Positions 52,634-61,204 of a stretch of DNA of 64,000 bases are shown here, in pieces. A model generated the notes under the pieces. It saw only the letters and a program-made list of their open reading frames with translations, had not been told where the DNA came from and ran no database searches. The stretch lies in NCBI RefSeq assembly GCF_003287495.1, contig NZ_PRLE01000004.1, forward strand, positions 62,001 through 126,000, in the 5' to 3' direction. Both the position numbers and the translations under genes were made by a program. The stretch comes from Faecalibacterium prausnitzii. Lineage in GTDB: Bacteria; Bacillota; Clostridia; Oscillospirales; Ruminococcaceae. Position 1 is the stretch's first letter. Every line of letters starts with the position of its first letter.

Positions 52634-54004
52634 ATGCTTGAAAACATCTTTCACCTGAAAGAGAACCACACCGATGTAAAGACCGAGCTCATGGCAGGTG
52701 TCACCACCTTTATGACGATGGCCTACATCCTTGCGGTCAACCCCAGCATCCTGTCCGCTTCCGGCATGGACGCCAACGCCGTCCTGATCGCCACCTCGCT
52801 GGCATCGTTCGTCGGTACGGCCCTGATGGCTCTGCTGGCCAACTACCCGTTCGCGCTGGCCCCCGGCATGGGCCTGAACGCCTACTTCTCCTACACCGTT
52901 GTCCTGACCATGGGCTACAGCTGGCAGCTGGCCCTGATGGCCGTCTTTGTGGAGGGCATCATCTTCATCGTTCTGAGCCTGACCAACGTGCGTGAGGCCA
53001 TCTTCAACGCCATCCCCATGACGTTGAAGAGCGCTGTCAGCGTCGGCATCGGCCTGTTCGTGGCATTCGTCGGCCTGCAGAACGCCAAGCTCATCGTCAA
53101 CAGCGATTCCACCCTCGTCACCTACCAGCACTTCAAGGGTGAGACGTTCCACAGCGTGGGCGTGGGCGCTATCCTGGCCCTCATCGGCATCGTCATCACG
53201 GCCATCCTGCTGGTGAAAAAGGTCAAGGGCGGCATCCTGTACGGCATTATCATCACCTGGGTGCTGGGCATCCTCTGCGAGCTGACGGGCATCTACATCC
53301 CCAACCCGGATGCAGGCATGTACTCCGTCATCCCCACCTCATTCATCAGCTTTGACTTCTCCGCCCTGGGCAAGACCTTTGGCCAGGTGTTCAAGGTCGA
53401 TTTCAAGGGCGTGGGCATCCTGAACTTCTTCGCCGTCATGTTCTCGTTCCTCTTCGTGGACCTGTTCGATACCCTGGGCACCCTGATCGGCGTGGCCTCC
53501 AAGGCCGACATGCTGGATGAGGACGGCAAACTGCCCCACATCAAGGGCGCGCTGCTGGCCGACTCCATCGCCACCTGCGCCGGTGCCGTGCTGGGTACTT
53601 CCACCACCACCACCTTCGTGGAGAGCGCTTCCGGCGTCACCGAGGGCGGCCGTACCGGCCTGACCAGCATGACCACCGGCGTGCTGTTCCTGCTGGCTGT
53701 GGTGTTCAGCCCCCTGTTCCTCACCATTCCCTCTTTCGCTACCGCTCCGGCTCTGGTCATCGTCGGCTTCTATATGATGGGTTCTGCCCTCAAGATCGAC
53801 TTCTCTGACCCCAGCGAGGGCATCCCCGCGTTCCTGACCATCCTGGCCATGCCCACCGCTTACAGCATCTCTGAGGGCATTGCCATCGGCGTCATCTCCT
53901 GGACCCTGCTCAACGTCATCACCGGCAAGGCCAGCGAGAAGAAGATCAGCCCCCTGATGTATGTGCTGACCGTTCTGTTCATCCTGAAATACGTCCTGCT
54001 GTAA
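52634..54004 (+). CDS. NCS2-family purine permease (AzgA/PbuG-like)
   Basis: The 456-residue protein has about 12-14 membrane segments with A-G-V-T-T-F-M-T-M-A-Y-I-L-A-V-N-P, N-Y-P-F-A-L-A-P-G-M-G-L-N-A-Y-F and G-T-S-T-T-T-T-F-V-E-S-A-S-G-V, the hallmarks of the adenine/guanine/hypoxanthine branch. It imports purine bases by ion symport. ATG at 52634 follows AGGAGGA; the frame reaching 52574 crosses the leader hairpin and is rejected. It is a single-gene unit. Confidence 0.94.
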   Translation: MLENIFHLKENHTDVKTELMAGVTTFMTMAYILAVNPSILSASGMDANAVLIATSLASFVGTALMALLANYPFALAPGMGLNAYFSYTVVLTMGYSWQLALMAVFVEGIIFIVLSLTNVREAIFNAIPMTLKSAVSVGIGLFVAFVGLQNAKLIVNSDSTLVTYQHFKGETFHSVGVGAILALIGIVITAILLVKKVKGGILYGIIITWVLGILCELTGIYIPNPDAGMYSVIPTSFISFDFSALGKTFGQVFKVDFKGVGILNFFAVMFSFLFVDLFDTLGTLIGVASKADMLDEDGKLPHIKGALLADSIATCAGAVLGTSTTTTFVESASGVTEGGRTGLTSMTTGVLFLLAVVFSPLFLTIPSFATAPALVIVGFYMMGSALKIDFSDPSEGIPAFLTILAMPTAYSISEGIAIGVISWTLLNVITGKASEKKISPLMYVLTVLFILKYVLL

Positions 54005-54033
54005 GCTGTTTCCCACAAGCTTTCCAGCAGCAT

Positions 54034-54070
54034 GAAAAATGCCATCGTCCTGCGACGATGGCATTTTTGT
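54034..54070. terminator. Bidirectional terminator after the NCS2 gene
   Basis: AAAAATGCCATCGTC and GACGATGGCATTTTT, a perfect 15-bp stem between convergent genes. Confidence 0.92.
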
Positions 54071-54075
54071 TTTGC

Positions 54076-54303
54076 TTATTTTTTGTGGGGAAGATGGATC
54101 TCCGGGATGGCCACGTTATCGTAGTGGATCACCTCTCCCTGCTCCTCATGCTCCGGCGAGTGCTTGACCTTGCCGGTGTGGAACTCCGGCACCGCCACCG
54201 TCTCGTTCCGGTCATAAAGATACAGGTGATGCTCCTCCGGCTCATGCTGCTTCCAGTGCTTTTCCAGCCAGCGGACACAGCGGCGACGCAGCTCGTGTTT
54301 CAT
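54076..54303 (-). CDS. Small His/Glu-rich protein of unknown function (75 aa)
   Basis: The 75-residue protein has a basic N-terminal helix (R-R-R-C-V-R-W-L-E-K-H-W-K) and an acidic, His-rich remainder (11 His in all). No membrane segment is seen. GAGAGGAGG precedes the ATG. It lies 28 bases after the gltS stop on the same strand and shares the terminator, so it is probably the last gene of that unit. The His content might bind metal, but I do not recognise a family. Confidence 0.6.
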   Translation of the reverse strand: MKHELRRRCVRWLEKHWKQHEPEEHHLYLYDRNETVAVPEFHTGKVKHSPEHEEQGEVIHYDNVAIPEIHLPHKK

Positions 54304-54331
54304 TGCGTGGAACGCCTCCTCTCGGCATTGC

Positions 54332-55522
54332 TCAGATCAGGTTGATGAACAGGGTGATGGCCAGGCTGTTCAAAAAATCCGCAAACAGACTGCCCACCAG
54401 CGGGATGATAAGGTACGCCTTGATGGAGGGGGCGTACTTCTCGCAGACCACCTGCATGTTGGCCATGGCGTTGGGGGTGGCCCCCATACCGAAACCGCAG
54501 GTGCCGGACACCAGTACCGCGGCGTCGTAATCGCGGCCCATGACGTTGAAGACTACCAGCACCACATACAGCAGGATGAACACCGTCTGCCCGGCCAGCA
54601 GCACCACCAGCGGGCCCGCCAGGTCGGCCAGCTGCCAGAGCTTGAGGGTGATCATGGCCATGCCCAGGAAGAGCGAAAGGCTGATACCGCCGATGTCGTT
54701 GATCTCGCCCATATACACCACATAGGCTCCGCTGTACTCGCCGATATTGCGGATGCAGGCCGCCGCGATCATGGCCCCGATGTAGACAGGGAACGTCATG
54801 CCCGTGAGGGAAAGCAGCTTGGAAACGATGGTGCCGATGCCCATGGCAATGATGATCTGGAACATGGCCGAGGGGTACATACTGGCGTGGCGCTCATGCT
54901 TGATCTCATCCTCCACCAGCAGGCTGTCGTCCTCAGGCACCACGGTCTTGAGCAGGTCATGCTTTTCGATGAGGGTCTTGCCCACCGGGCCGCCCATCAT
55001 GCTGCCCGCGATCAGGCCGTAGGTGGCCGCCGCGGTGCAGAGCGTGGTCGCTCCCCGCACCCCAAAGCCCTCCAGCATGGGGCCAAACGCGCCTGCGGTG
55101 CCGTGACCGCCTACCATCGGGATAGAGCCCGTGCACAGGCCCACCAGCGGCGAGATGCCCAGCACTTTGGAAAGCCCGATGGCTACAAAGTTCTGCCCCA
55201 CGATGAGGCCGATGACCAGCACCAGAAACACGATCATCTCCGTGCCGCCGCTCCGCAGCACCTTGAGGTTGGCCTGAAAGCCCACCGACGTGAAGAAGAA
55301 GACCATGCAGACTTCTTTTAGAATATCATCAAAGGCGAACTCTGCAATGCCCGTTCCATAGCATACGCAGGTAAAAATGGCGAACAGCACGCCGCCGATG
55401 ACCGGAGCCGGGATGCAGAACCGCTCCAGCAGCCGCACCCTGCCCCGCAGGAAACGGCCCAGTGCCAGTACCACCACCGCGGCGGCGAGGGTCTGGTACA
55501 TATCCAATGTAATTTGCAGCAT
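54332..55522 (-). CDS. gltS: Sodium/glutamate symporter
   Basis: The 396-residue protein has 10-12 membrane segments and the GltS repeats (G-G-H-G-T-A-G-A-F-G-P, S-G-T-C-G-F-G-M-G-A-T-P-N-A-M-A-N). It imports glutamate with sodium. The frame extends to 55591, but homologous sequence begins at the ATG at 55522; the nearest purine-rich site (AAAGGA) is rather far, so the start is slightly uncertain. A small coiled-coil membrane protein is encoded just upstream on the same strand. Confidence 0.92.
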   Translation of the reverse strand: MLQITLDMYQTLAAAVVVLALGRFLRGRVRLLERFCIPAPVIGGVLFAIFTCVCYGTGIAEFAFDDILKEVCMVFFFTSVGFQANLKVLRSGGTEMIVFLVLVIGLIVGQNFVAIGLSKVLGISPLVGLCTGSIPMVGGHGTAGAFGPMLEGFGVRGATTLCTAAATYGLIAGSMMGGPVGKTLIEKHDLLKTVVPEDDSLLVEDEIKHERHASMYPSAMFQIIIAMGIGTIVSKLLSLTGMTFPVYIGAMIAAACIRNIGEYSGAYVVYMGEINDIGGISLSLFLGMAMITLKLWQLADLAGPLVVLLAGQTVFILLYVVLVVFNVMGRDYDAAVLVSGTCGFGMGATPNAMANMQVVCEKYAPSIKAYLIIPLVGSLFADFLNSLAITLFINLI

Positions 55523-55632
55523 AATGGTTTGATACTTTTCCTTTTCCTCTGATTGCAGCGCCCGGAAGCCGTCAACGCCCCTTTTGCGCATTGTCTATGA
55601 TACGCGTTCATCGCATAAAACGCAATCAGGAT

Positions 55633-55947
55633 TCAGCCGCCGAAGAGGCCAAAAAAGCTGGTGTGGGTAAAGCCCAGCACCAGAAACAGGAGGATGAGGG
55701 CAAACAGCACCCCGATGATCCGGTCCATCTGGTGGACGGTCAGGGGGAACTTATCGTAGAGCTCTTCTTTCGGGTTGACGAAGTCAGGGTCGTTGTTGTC
55801 CAGCAGTTTCTTTTTTCTGGTTTCACCCTGGGCTTTGGCGGCCTCAAAGGCGGCCTGCTCTTTTTCCAGCTGGGCTTCCCGCTGGGCCAGCAGGGCCTCC
55901 CGCCGGGCCAGCTCTTCCTCGCGGGTGGGGGTGGTCTTTTCTTCCAT
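55633..55947 (-). CDS. Coiled-coil membrane protein of unknown function (104 aa)
   Basis: The 104-residue protein has an N-terminal Glu/Ala/Arg-rich coiled coil (about residues 8-45), a polar linker and one membrane helix near the C-terminus (about residues 76-95), ending F-F-G-L-F-G-G. So it is a tail-anchored protein with a cytosolic coil. GGAG precedes the ATG. It stands upstream of gltS and downstream of the mgl terminator. The family is not recognised. Confidence 0.65.
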   Translation of the reverse strand: MEEKTTPTREEELARREALLAQREAQLEKEQAAFEAAKAQGETRKKKLLDNNDPDFVNPKEELYDKFPLTVHQMDRIIGVLFALILLFLVLGFTHTSFFGLFGG

Positions 55948-55996
55948 AGGTCTGTTCTCCGTTCTGTTTTTTCTTATTATAGCATAGGGTTTTGAA

Positions 55997-56036
55997 CAAA
56001 AAAAGTGGGCCGCCCACTTTACCAGCAGGCGGCCCG
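55997..56036 (-). terminator. Terminator of the mgl operon
   Basis: GGGCCGCC (56007-56014) and GGCGGCCC (56028-56035); the minus strand ends in ACTTTTTTTG. Confidence 0.9.
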
Positions 56037-56055
56037 ATAGGCGCTCTCTTTGGGG

Positions 56056-57054
56056 TTACTTCTTTGCCAGATACTTGCGGATATCAATGGCGACAGCCAC
56101 GATGATGACAAGGCCCTGGACGATGTAGGTGTAAGAAGAGTTGACGTTCATGAACTGCAGAGCAACTTTCATCAGCTCGAAGACCAGCACGCCGACCAGG
56201 ATGCCGGGGACAGTACCGACACCGCCGGTGGTGGAAACGCCGCCGATGGTGGAAGCCGCGATGGCGTCCAGCTCATAGCCCATTGCAGTGTTGACGGACG
56301 CGCCGCCGGACTTTGCAGCCAGCAGGCAGCCTGCCAGGCCGAACATGCAGGAGGCCAGGATGTAGATGCGGATCTTGGTGGCGTAAACGTTGACACCGGC
56401 CACCTCAGCAGCAGCCTCGTTGCCGCCGATGGCGTACATGTACTTGCCATGACGGGTCTTGTTGTACAGGAACCAGAAGCAGGCAGCCACGATCAGGGCG
56501 ATCCAGATCAGGACAGGGACGCCGACGATGGTGTTGGAGGCCAGAGAGGTGAAGTCCTTGTTCAGGGAGCCGATGGGGGTACCGCCGGTGTAGACCAGGC
56601 AGATACCGTAGACGACCTGCTGCATACCCAGGGTTGCGATAAAGGGCTGGACTTTCAGGTAGCTGACGACCAGGCCGTTGGCCAGACCCACAATGGCGCA
56701 GATGGCGATGACCAAAATGAAGACCACCGGGGTGGGCAGGGTGGGCAGATTGGGGTAGAACTTACCGGCCGCGCCCTCGGTCTGCGCAAAGATGCAGGCC
56801 AGGCAGGCAGCAAAACCAGCCAGACGGCCTGCGGACAGGTCGTTGCCGGTGGTGATCAGGCAGCCGGAGATGCCCAGCGCGATGATGTAGCGGATGGACA
56901 CGTTCTTGAACAGGTTGATCAGGTTTGCAACTGCAAAGAAGTTGGGGTGGATGATGCCGACGATGAGGGACACCGCGAGCATCAGGACGATAATGGCGTT
57001 TTCACTCAGCCATTTCTTAGCGGACTTGCCGCTTACTTTCTTGGTAGCTTCCAC
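56056..57054 (-). CDS. mglC: Sugar ABC transporter permease (MglC type)
   Basis: The 332-residue protein has 8-10 membrane segments of the BPD_transp_2 family, with G-N-D-L-S-A-G-R-L and G-N-E-A-A-A-E-V-A-G-V-N motifs typical of MglC/RbsC. It is the membrane channel for a hexose, most likely galactose or a methyl-galactoside, judged from the binding protein. AAGGAGG precedes the ATG, 18 bases after the ATPase gene. Confidence 0.92.
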   Translation of the reverse strand: MEATKKVSGKSAKKWLSENAIIVLMLAVSLIVGIIHPNFFAVANLINLFKNVSIRYIIALGISGCLITTGNDLSAGRLAGFAACLACIFAQTEGAAGKFYPNLPTLPTPVVFILVIAICAIVGLANGLVVSYLKVQPFIATLGMQQVVYGICLVYTGGTPIGSLNKDFTSLASNTIVGVPVLIWIALIVAACFWFLYNKTRHGKYMYAIGGNEAAAEVAGVNVYATKIRIYILASCMFGLAGCLLAAKSGGASVNTAMGYELDAIAASTIGGVSTTGGVGTVPGILVGVLVFELMKVALQFMNVNSSYTYIVQGLVIIVAVAIDIRKYLAKK

Positions 57055-57072
57055 AATAGACAGCCTCCTTGT

Positions 57073-58614
57073 TTACTGATTGGCCGCTGCCGCTTCCGGT
57101 GCGGTCTCGAACTGGGTGGCCAGAGCCATGATGTTTTCCTGCGTTGCATCCTTGCCGTCGATAAAGCCGGTGATGCGTCCATCGCACATGACCATGACAC
57201 GGTTGGACATGCCGATGATCTCGCTCATTTCGGAGGAGATCATGATGATGCTCTTGCCCTGCTTTGCCAGGTCTGCAATGATGCAGTAAATTTCATATTT
57301 CGCGCCAACGTCGATGCCGCGGGTGGGCTCGTCCAGGATGAGCACGTCCGGGTTGTTGGCCAGCCAGCGGGCGATCAGCACTTTCTGCTGGTTGCCGCCG
57401 GAAAGGCTCTTGATGGCGGTCTTGGGGCTGGGCACCTTAATGGCCATCTTTTCTTTGTTGGTAGCCACCAGGTCAAGGATCTTCTTGTCGTCCAGCATGA
57501 TGGGGCCCTTGCGCAGAGCGTCCAGCGATGCAATGGAGATATTATCGGCCACGCTCAGCACGCCCATGATGCCCGTTGCACGGCGGTCTTCCGTCAGCAG
57601 AGCCACGCTCTTCCGGATGGCGTCGCGGGGCTGCCGGATGTTGACCTCTTCGCCCTTGATCCACACCCTGCCGGAGGTGTGGGCACGCAGGCCGAAGATG
57701 CCCTCCATCAGCTCGGTACGCTGGGCACCCACCAGACCTGCCACGCCCAGGATCTCGCCTTTCTTCAGCTCAAAGCTGCAGTGGCGGAACGAGCGCGGAT
57801 GGATGGAAGTGAAATCTTCCACTTTCATCATGACCTCGTCAGAGGGGTGGTTCTCCAGCGGGGGATACAGGTTGGACAGCTCACGGCCAACCATCTTGGC
57901 GATGATCTGCTCCTTGGTCATGCTGGCCACGTCCCATTTGCCGATGTAATGGCCATCGCGCATGATGGTGACTTCGTCGGCGATGACCTTGATCTCGTCC
58001 ATCTTGTGGCTGATGTAGACCAGCGCCACGCCCTGCTCTTTCAGCTCCCGCATGATGCGGAACAGCGATTCGACTTCGTTGGCCGTCAGCGAGGAGGTGG
58101 GCTCGTCCAGGATCAGCACCTTACAGTTGGCGGAGACTGCCTTTGCAATTTCCACCATCTGCATCTGTGCAATGCTCAGCGAGCCCAGCTTTGCGTGGGA
58201 GTTGATGTCCAGCTTCAGCTTTTTCAGCAGGGCATCGGTGTCCTTATACATTTTGGCATGGTCCACAATGGTGATGGGGCCTGCCTTTTTGGTGGGGTAG
58301 CGGCCCAGCCAGATATTCTCGGCCACGGTACGGGCCGGAATGGGCTGCAGCTCCTGGTGCACCATCGCGATGCCGCGGTTCAGTGCTTCCAGAGGGTTGG
58401 GGATGTTGGCTTTTTCCCCTTCGTATTCGATCTCGCCCTCGTCCATCTTGTAAATGCCGAACATGCATTTCATCAAAGTGGACTTACCGGCACCGTTCTC
58501 GCCCATCAGGGCCATCACTTTACCGGGGCGAAGCTCCAACTGCGCGTGGTCCAGCGCTTTGACGCCGGGGAAGGTCTTGACCACGCCTTTCATTACCAGA
58601 CGGTATTCTGACAT
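57073..58614 (-). CDS. mglA: Sugar ABC transporter ATP-binding protein (MglA type)
   Basis: The 513-residue protein is a tandem ATPase. The first domain has Walker A G-E-N-G-A-G-K-S-T and Walker B L-I-L-D-E-P-T-S-S-L. The second has a degenerate Walker A (G-L-V-G-A-Q-R-T-E) and an intact signature L-S-G-G-N-Q-Q-K, as usual for MglA/RbsA. The start at 58614 follows AAGGAGG; the frame to 58659 is rejected. Confidence 0.94.
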   Translation of the reverse strand: MSEYRLVMKGVVKTFPGVKALDHAQLELRPGKVMALMGENGAGKSTLMKCMFGIYKMDEGEIEYEGEKANIPNPLEALNRGIAMVHQELQPIPARTVAENIWLGRYPTKKAGPITIVDHAKMYKDTDALLKKLKLDINSHAKLGSLSIAQMQMVEIAKAVSANCKVLILDEPTSSLTANEVESLFRIMRELKEQGVALVYISHKMDEIKVIADEVTIMRDGHYIGKWDVASMTKEQIIAKMVGRELSNLYPPLENHPSDEVMMKVEDFTSIHPRSFRHCSFELKKGEILGVAGLVGAQRTELMEGIFGLRAHTSGRVWIKGEEVNIRQPRDAIRKSVALLTEDRRATGIMGVLSVADNISIASLDALRKGPIMLDDKKILDLVATNKEKMAIKVPSPKTAIKSLSGGNQQKVLIARWLANNPDVLILDEPTRGIDVGAKYEIYCIIADLAKQGKSIIMISSEMSEIIGMSNRVMVMCDGRITGFIDGKDATQENIMALATQFETAPEAAAANQ

Positions 58615-58676
58615 TCCGCAGAGCCTCCTTGTGTATGGAATGATGGTGCTTTCTGGCAAACCCTGTTCAAAACAAG

Positions 58677-58713
58677 GCGCGCGCGTGGAGAAGTTTTTCT
58701 CGCACGCACGCGC
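58677..58713 (-). promoter_or_regulatory. Intercistronic stem-loop between mglB and mglA
   Basis: GCGCGCGCGTG and CGCACGCACGCGC form a very GC-rich stem. On the minus strand no good U-tract follows, so it probably protects the mglB end or partly terminates, giving more binding protein than ATPase. Confidence 0.6.
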
Positions 58714-58785
58714 TTTTTAGCTTTCAATCAAGCAATCAGGTTCACTGCGCACCTTGCAACTGTGGGGGATTTCCCAGCTGTTCGA

Positions 58786-59835
58786 TTAGAGGTACTGAGC
58801 AGCGTTCTCAGTGGTAACCTTGACGTAGTCAACCCAGTAGTACTCATCCACGTCGCTGCCATCCACGAACAGCTTGGTGGCATTTGCAGCTGCGGTAGCC
58901 TGGCCGACGTCGTCGTTCAGGACGGTACCAGTCATCTTGCCGTCAACAACGTTCTGGACAGCCTCTTTCAGAGCGTCAACGCCGACCAGATAGATGTCGG
59001 TGCCAACGGTGCGGCCAGCCTGCTCAATGGACTGCAGAGCGCCCAGAGCCATTGCGTCGTTGTTGCAGAAGACGACTTCGATCTTATCGCCGTACTGTGC
59101 CAGAGCGTTTGCCACGTCCTGCTGTGCGGTGGTCTGATCCCAGTTATCCAGGTACTCGTACAGGCACTCCACTTCCTTGCCTGCATCGGTCAGAGCCTTG
59201 ATGGAGTACTCGGTACGATACTGAGCGTCGATGTTCTCGGGGTCGCCCTTGCACATGATGTAGGTGATCTTGCCGTCGCCGTTGATATCGCCCTGGGTCT
59301 CGGTCTCCAGGATCAGCTCGCCCTGGTAAGTACCGGACTGGCGAGCGTCTGCACCAACGTAGCAGCACTTGCCAGCGTAGGAGTCCAGAACAGCCTTGTC
59401 GGGCTCACGGTTGATGAAGACGATGGGGGTGCCGGACGGAGAGATGGTATCCACGATGGTCTGAGCGGAAGTGGTCTGGACGGGGTTGATGACCAGCACG
59501 TCCACGCCCTGCTGCAGGAAGGTGTTGATCTGCTCGGTCTGGGTGTTCTGGTCGTTCTTGCCATCCACGATGGTCACGGCGTAGCCCATGTCTTTCAGGT
59601 ACTCTTCCAGATCGGTGCGGTACAGGGTCATGAAGTTATCAGCAAACTGATAGATGCAGACGCCGATGTTGGCAGAACCGGAAGCAGCAGCCTCAGAGGA
59701 AGCAGCAGCGGTAGAAGAAGCTGCCACGGAAGAAGCAGCGGTAGAGCTGGAGGAGCCGCCGCAGGCGGTCAGGACGCCAGCAGCGCCAACAACAGCAGAA
59801 GCCTTGATAAAGTCACGACGCGAAATCATTTTCAT
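58786..59835 (-). CDS. mglB: Galactose/methyl-galactoside-type substrate-binding lipoprotein
   Basis: The 349-residue protein has an S-R-R-D-F-I-K N-terminus, a hydrophobic stretch and lipobox L-T-A-C, then a Ser/Ala linker. It then has a periplasmic-binding-protein type 1 (Peripla_BP_4) domain (V-C-I-Y-Q-F-A-D-N-F-M, then N-N-D-A-M-A-L-G-A). It closely follows the MglB pattern, including the D-x-N-x-D-G-x-I-T-Y calcium-site-like loop (D-I-N-G-D-G-K-I-T-Y). ATG at 59835 follows AAGGAG. It is the first gene of mglBAC and has a strong promoter. Confidence 0.93.
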   Translation of the reverse strand: MKMISRRDFIKASAVVGAAGVLTACGGSSSSTAASSVAASSTAAASSEAAASGSANIGVCIYQFADNFMTLYRTDLEEYLKDMGYAVTIVDGKNDQNTQTEQINTFLQQGVDVLVINPVQTTSAQTIVDTISPSGTPIVFINREPDKAVLDSYAGKCCYVGADARQSGTYQGELILETETQGDINGDGKITYIMCKGDPENIDAQYRTEYSIKALTDAGKEVECLYEYLDNWDQTTAQQDVANALAQYGDKIEVVFCNNDAMALGALQSIEQAGRTVGTDIYLVGVDALKEAVQNVVDGKMTGTVLNDDVGQATAAANATKLFVDGSDVDEYYWVDYVKVTTENAAQYL

Positions 59836-59915
59836 AATTTTGTTCTCCTTCATTCGCATATCACAGCATTGCAGGTTTTTTGCATGATTTTATGCATTTC
59901 CCGCGTTCTGTTTGT

Positions 59916-59944
59916 ATTATAACCGTCTGAGGAACCGTTCGCAA
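59916..59944 (-). promoter_or_regulatory. Promoter of the mgl operon
   Basis: On the minus strand, TTGCGA (59939-59944), 17 bases, TATAAT (59916-59921), 80 bases before the start codon. Confidence 0.78.
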
Positions 59945-60308
59945 TAGAACAATTCACCAAGATTCTGAGCTATATTTTGTCAATGTTTCACAGTAGCTAT
60001 TGTTGCATCCAAGAATCTTTTTGTAAAGCAGCACAATTTTTCATGAAAGTGCAACTTGTGTCCAAATTTTCTGCAATGGTGCGGAATTTCTATCAAAATT
60101 GTTACAAGCCCGCCGCGCGTTTTTTCGAGCCCGTGCAACAATTTTCCTGTTCTCCCGGTTTTTCATTTCATTCCCGGTTTGTATTCAGAGGCTCTGTTGT
60201 ATCTTTGAGGAGTTTTGGCCTCTTTGGGTCACTTTTGCACTCATTTCTCCGGGATCTGATCAGGGAACACTGGCTAACTTTGTAAAATTCTGACACCTTT
60301 TTATTGTA

Positions 60309-60327
60309 ATCACGCTTTTAACGTGAT
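60309..60327. promoter_or_regulatory. Inverted repeat, possible operator
   Basis: ATCACG-cttttaa-CGTGAT, with the flanking A/T also pairing. No promoter is recognisable immediately next to it. Confidence 0.3.
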
Positions 60328-60438
60328 ATCCTTATCTATCCTATTGTGAAAAGTCCGTATGGAAGCAGCGCTCCTTACCCCCCCCCCCCAAGAGAATTTG
60401 ACCTGTCTTTGATCTGAGCCGGAAAGAAGTTTTGCGTC

Positions 60439-60579
60439 ATGACGCTTGAGCAGGATTCCGATTCCATGGCCCCGCGCGGCGGCACGCTGAACGGTGCCGA
60501 CAAGCTGTTCCCCGCCGTGGAAGCCGCGTACCGGCGCACCGTGGACGCACTGCGGGCTTATCCGGCACAGCAGAGGTAG
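60439..60579 (+). pseudogene. Probable gene remnant (46 codons)
   Basis: A short GC-rich frame begins M-T-L-E-Q-D-S-D-S-M and ends R-A-Y-P-A-Q-Q-R. Its codon use looks like a true local gene, unlike the AT-rich sequence before it, but there is no good ribosome binding site and no domain. It looks like the 3' end of a lost gene. I cannot identify the parent. Confidence 0.35.
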
Positions 60580-60602
60580 CTTTATATCAAGGCGCTGCTT
60601 TT

Positions 60603-60822
60603 GTACAACCTCTCCGTCAATGCTGACGCACTGCCACCTCCCCTAGTAGGGGAGGCTTTGGCAGACCGGAAAGTTTTTGCAAATCGTCATACGCTTATAG
60701 CAAACGAACTCTCTTTGCCAAGGGCTCCCCTGCTAGGAAAGACTCCCCCGGCCGGGGGAGGTGGCACGCAAGTGCCGAAAGGGGAACGGCTGTCGAGCGA
60801 ATGCGAGACTGAGAGGTTGTAC
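60603..60822 (+). repeat. Palindromic repeat element, copy 5 (full)
   Basis: The 220-bp element has perfect 12-base inverted ends, GTACAACCTCTC (60603-60614) and GAGAGGTTGTAC (60811-60822). Inner palindromes are CCTCCCCT/AGGGGAGG and CCCCCGG/CCGGGGG. It has no coding capacity, like a MITE or a REP-type element. Confidence 0.85.
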
Positions 60823-60845
60823 GAAGAGCAACTCCACCTAGAACT

Positions 60846-60895
60846 CACAGCGATGCGAACTCTGTTTGTCAGAGTCCGTGTATCGCTGTGTTTTT
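60846..60895 (+). terminator. Terminator-like nested hairpin between two repeat copies
   Basis: CACAGCGAT and ATCGCTGTG with an inner ACTCTG/CAGAGT stem, then T5C T4. No intact gene precedes it on this strand, so it may be the relic of the gene whose tail is at 60439-60579. Confidence 0.55.
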
Positions 60896-60915
60896 CTTTT
60901 TCCTCTGTCGGGCTC

Positions 60916-61022
60916 GCCCTCTCAGGCGCTGACGCGCCAGCTGTTCCCCTTTTTGGCTTTGCCATTTTCCCCCGACCGGGGGAAATCTTTCCCAAAGGGG
61001 GAGCCCTTGGCAAAGAGGGGAA
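60916..61022 (-). repeat. Palindromic repeat element, copy 6 (inverted, partial)
   Basis: In reverse orientation it carries the right half of the element and ends in CTGAGAGGGC. The 75 bases 60937-61011 are identical to 47247-47321. Confidence 0.8.
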
Positions 61023-61104
61023 GCTGTTTTTGTATCCTCTGTACAGTTTTGCCCTTGCAATTTGTTAAAATGCGACAAATATTATGACAACGTGGTTTTT
61101 TTCA

Positions 61105-61133
61105 TTGCAAACCGACACATTTTACAGTAAAAT
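61105..61133 (+). promoter_or_regulatory. Promoter of the surface protein gene
   Basis: TTGCAA (61105-61110), 17 bases, TAAAAT (61128-61133), about 70 bases before the start. Confidence 0.65.
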
Positions 61134-61204
61134 CAAGGTAAGATTGGATGCGGTTCCATTTTTCCTGCACACGGAACCCGCACACGGAAAGAGAGGTTTA
61201 CACC

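Larger units (their letters stand above)
59836..60438. other. Gene-poor region upstream of mglB
   Basis: It holds the mgl promoter and leader, then about 400 bases of AT-rich sequence without a convincing frame. It contains an inverted repeat at 60309-60327 and a run of 12 C at 60378-60389. Confidence 0.5.

Noticed and set aside
61148-61204. Upstream extension of the surface protein by 19 residues
   Set aside because: The ATG at 61205 has GAGAGG and is followed at once by a normal signal peptide; the extension would place charged residues before it.
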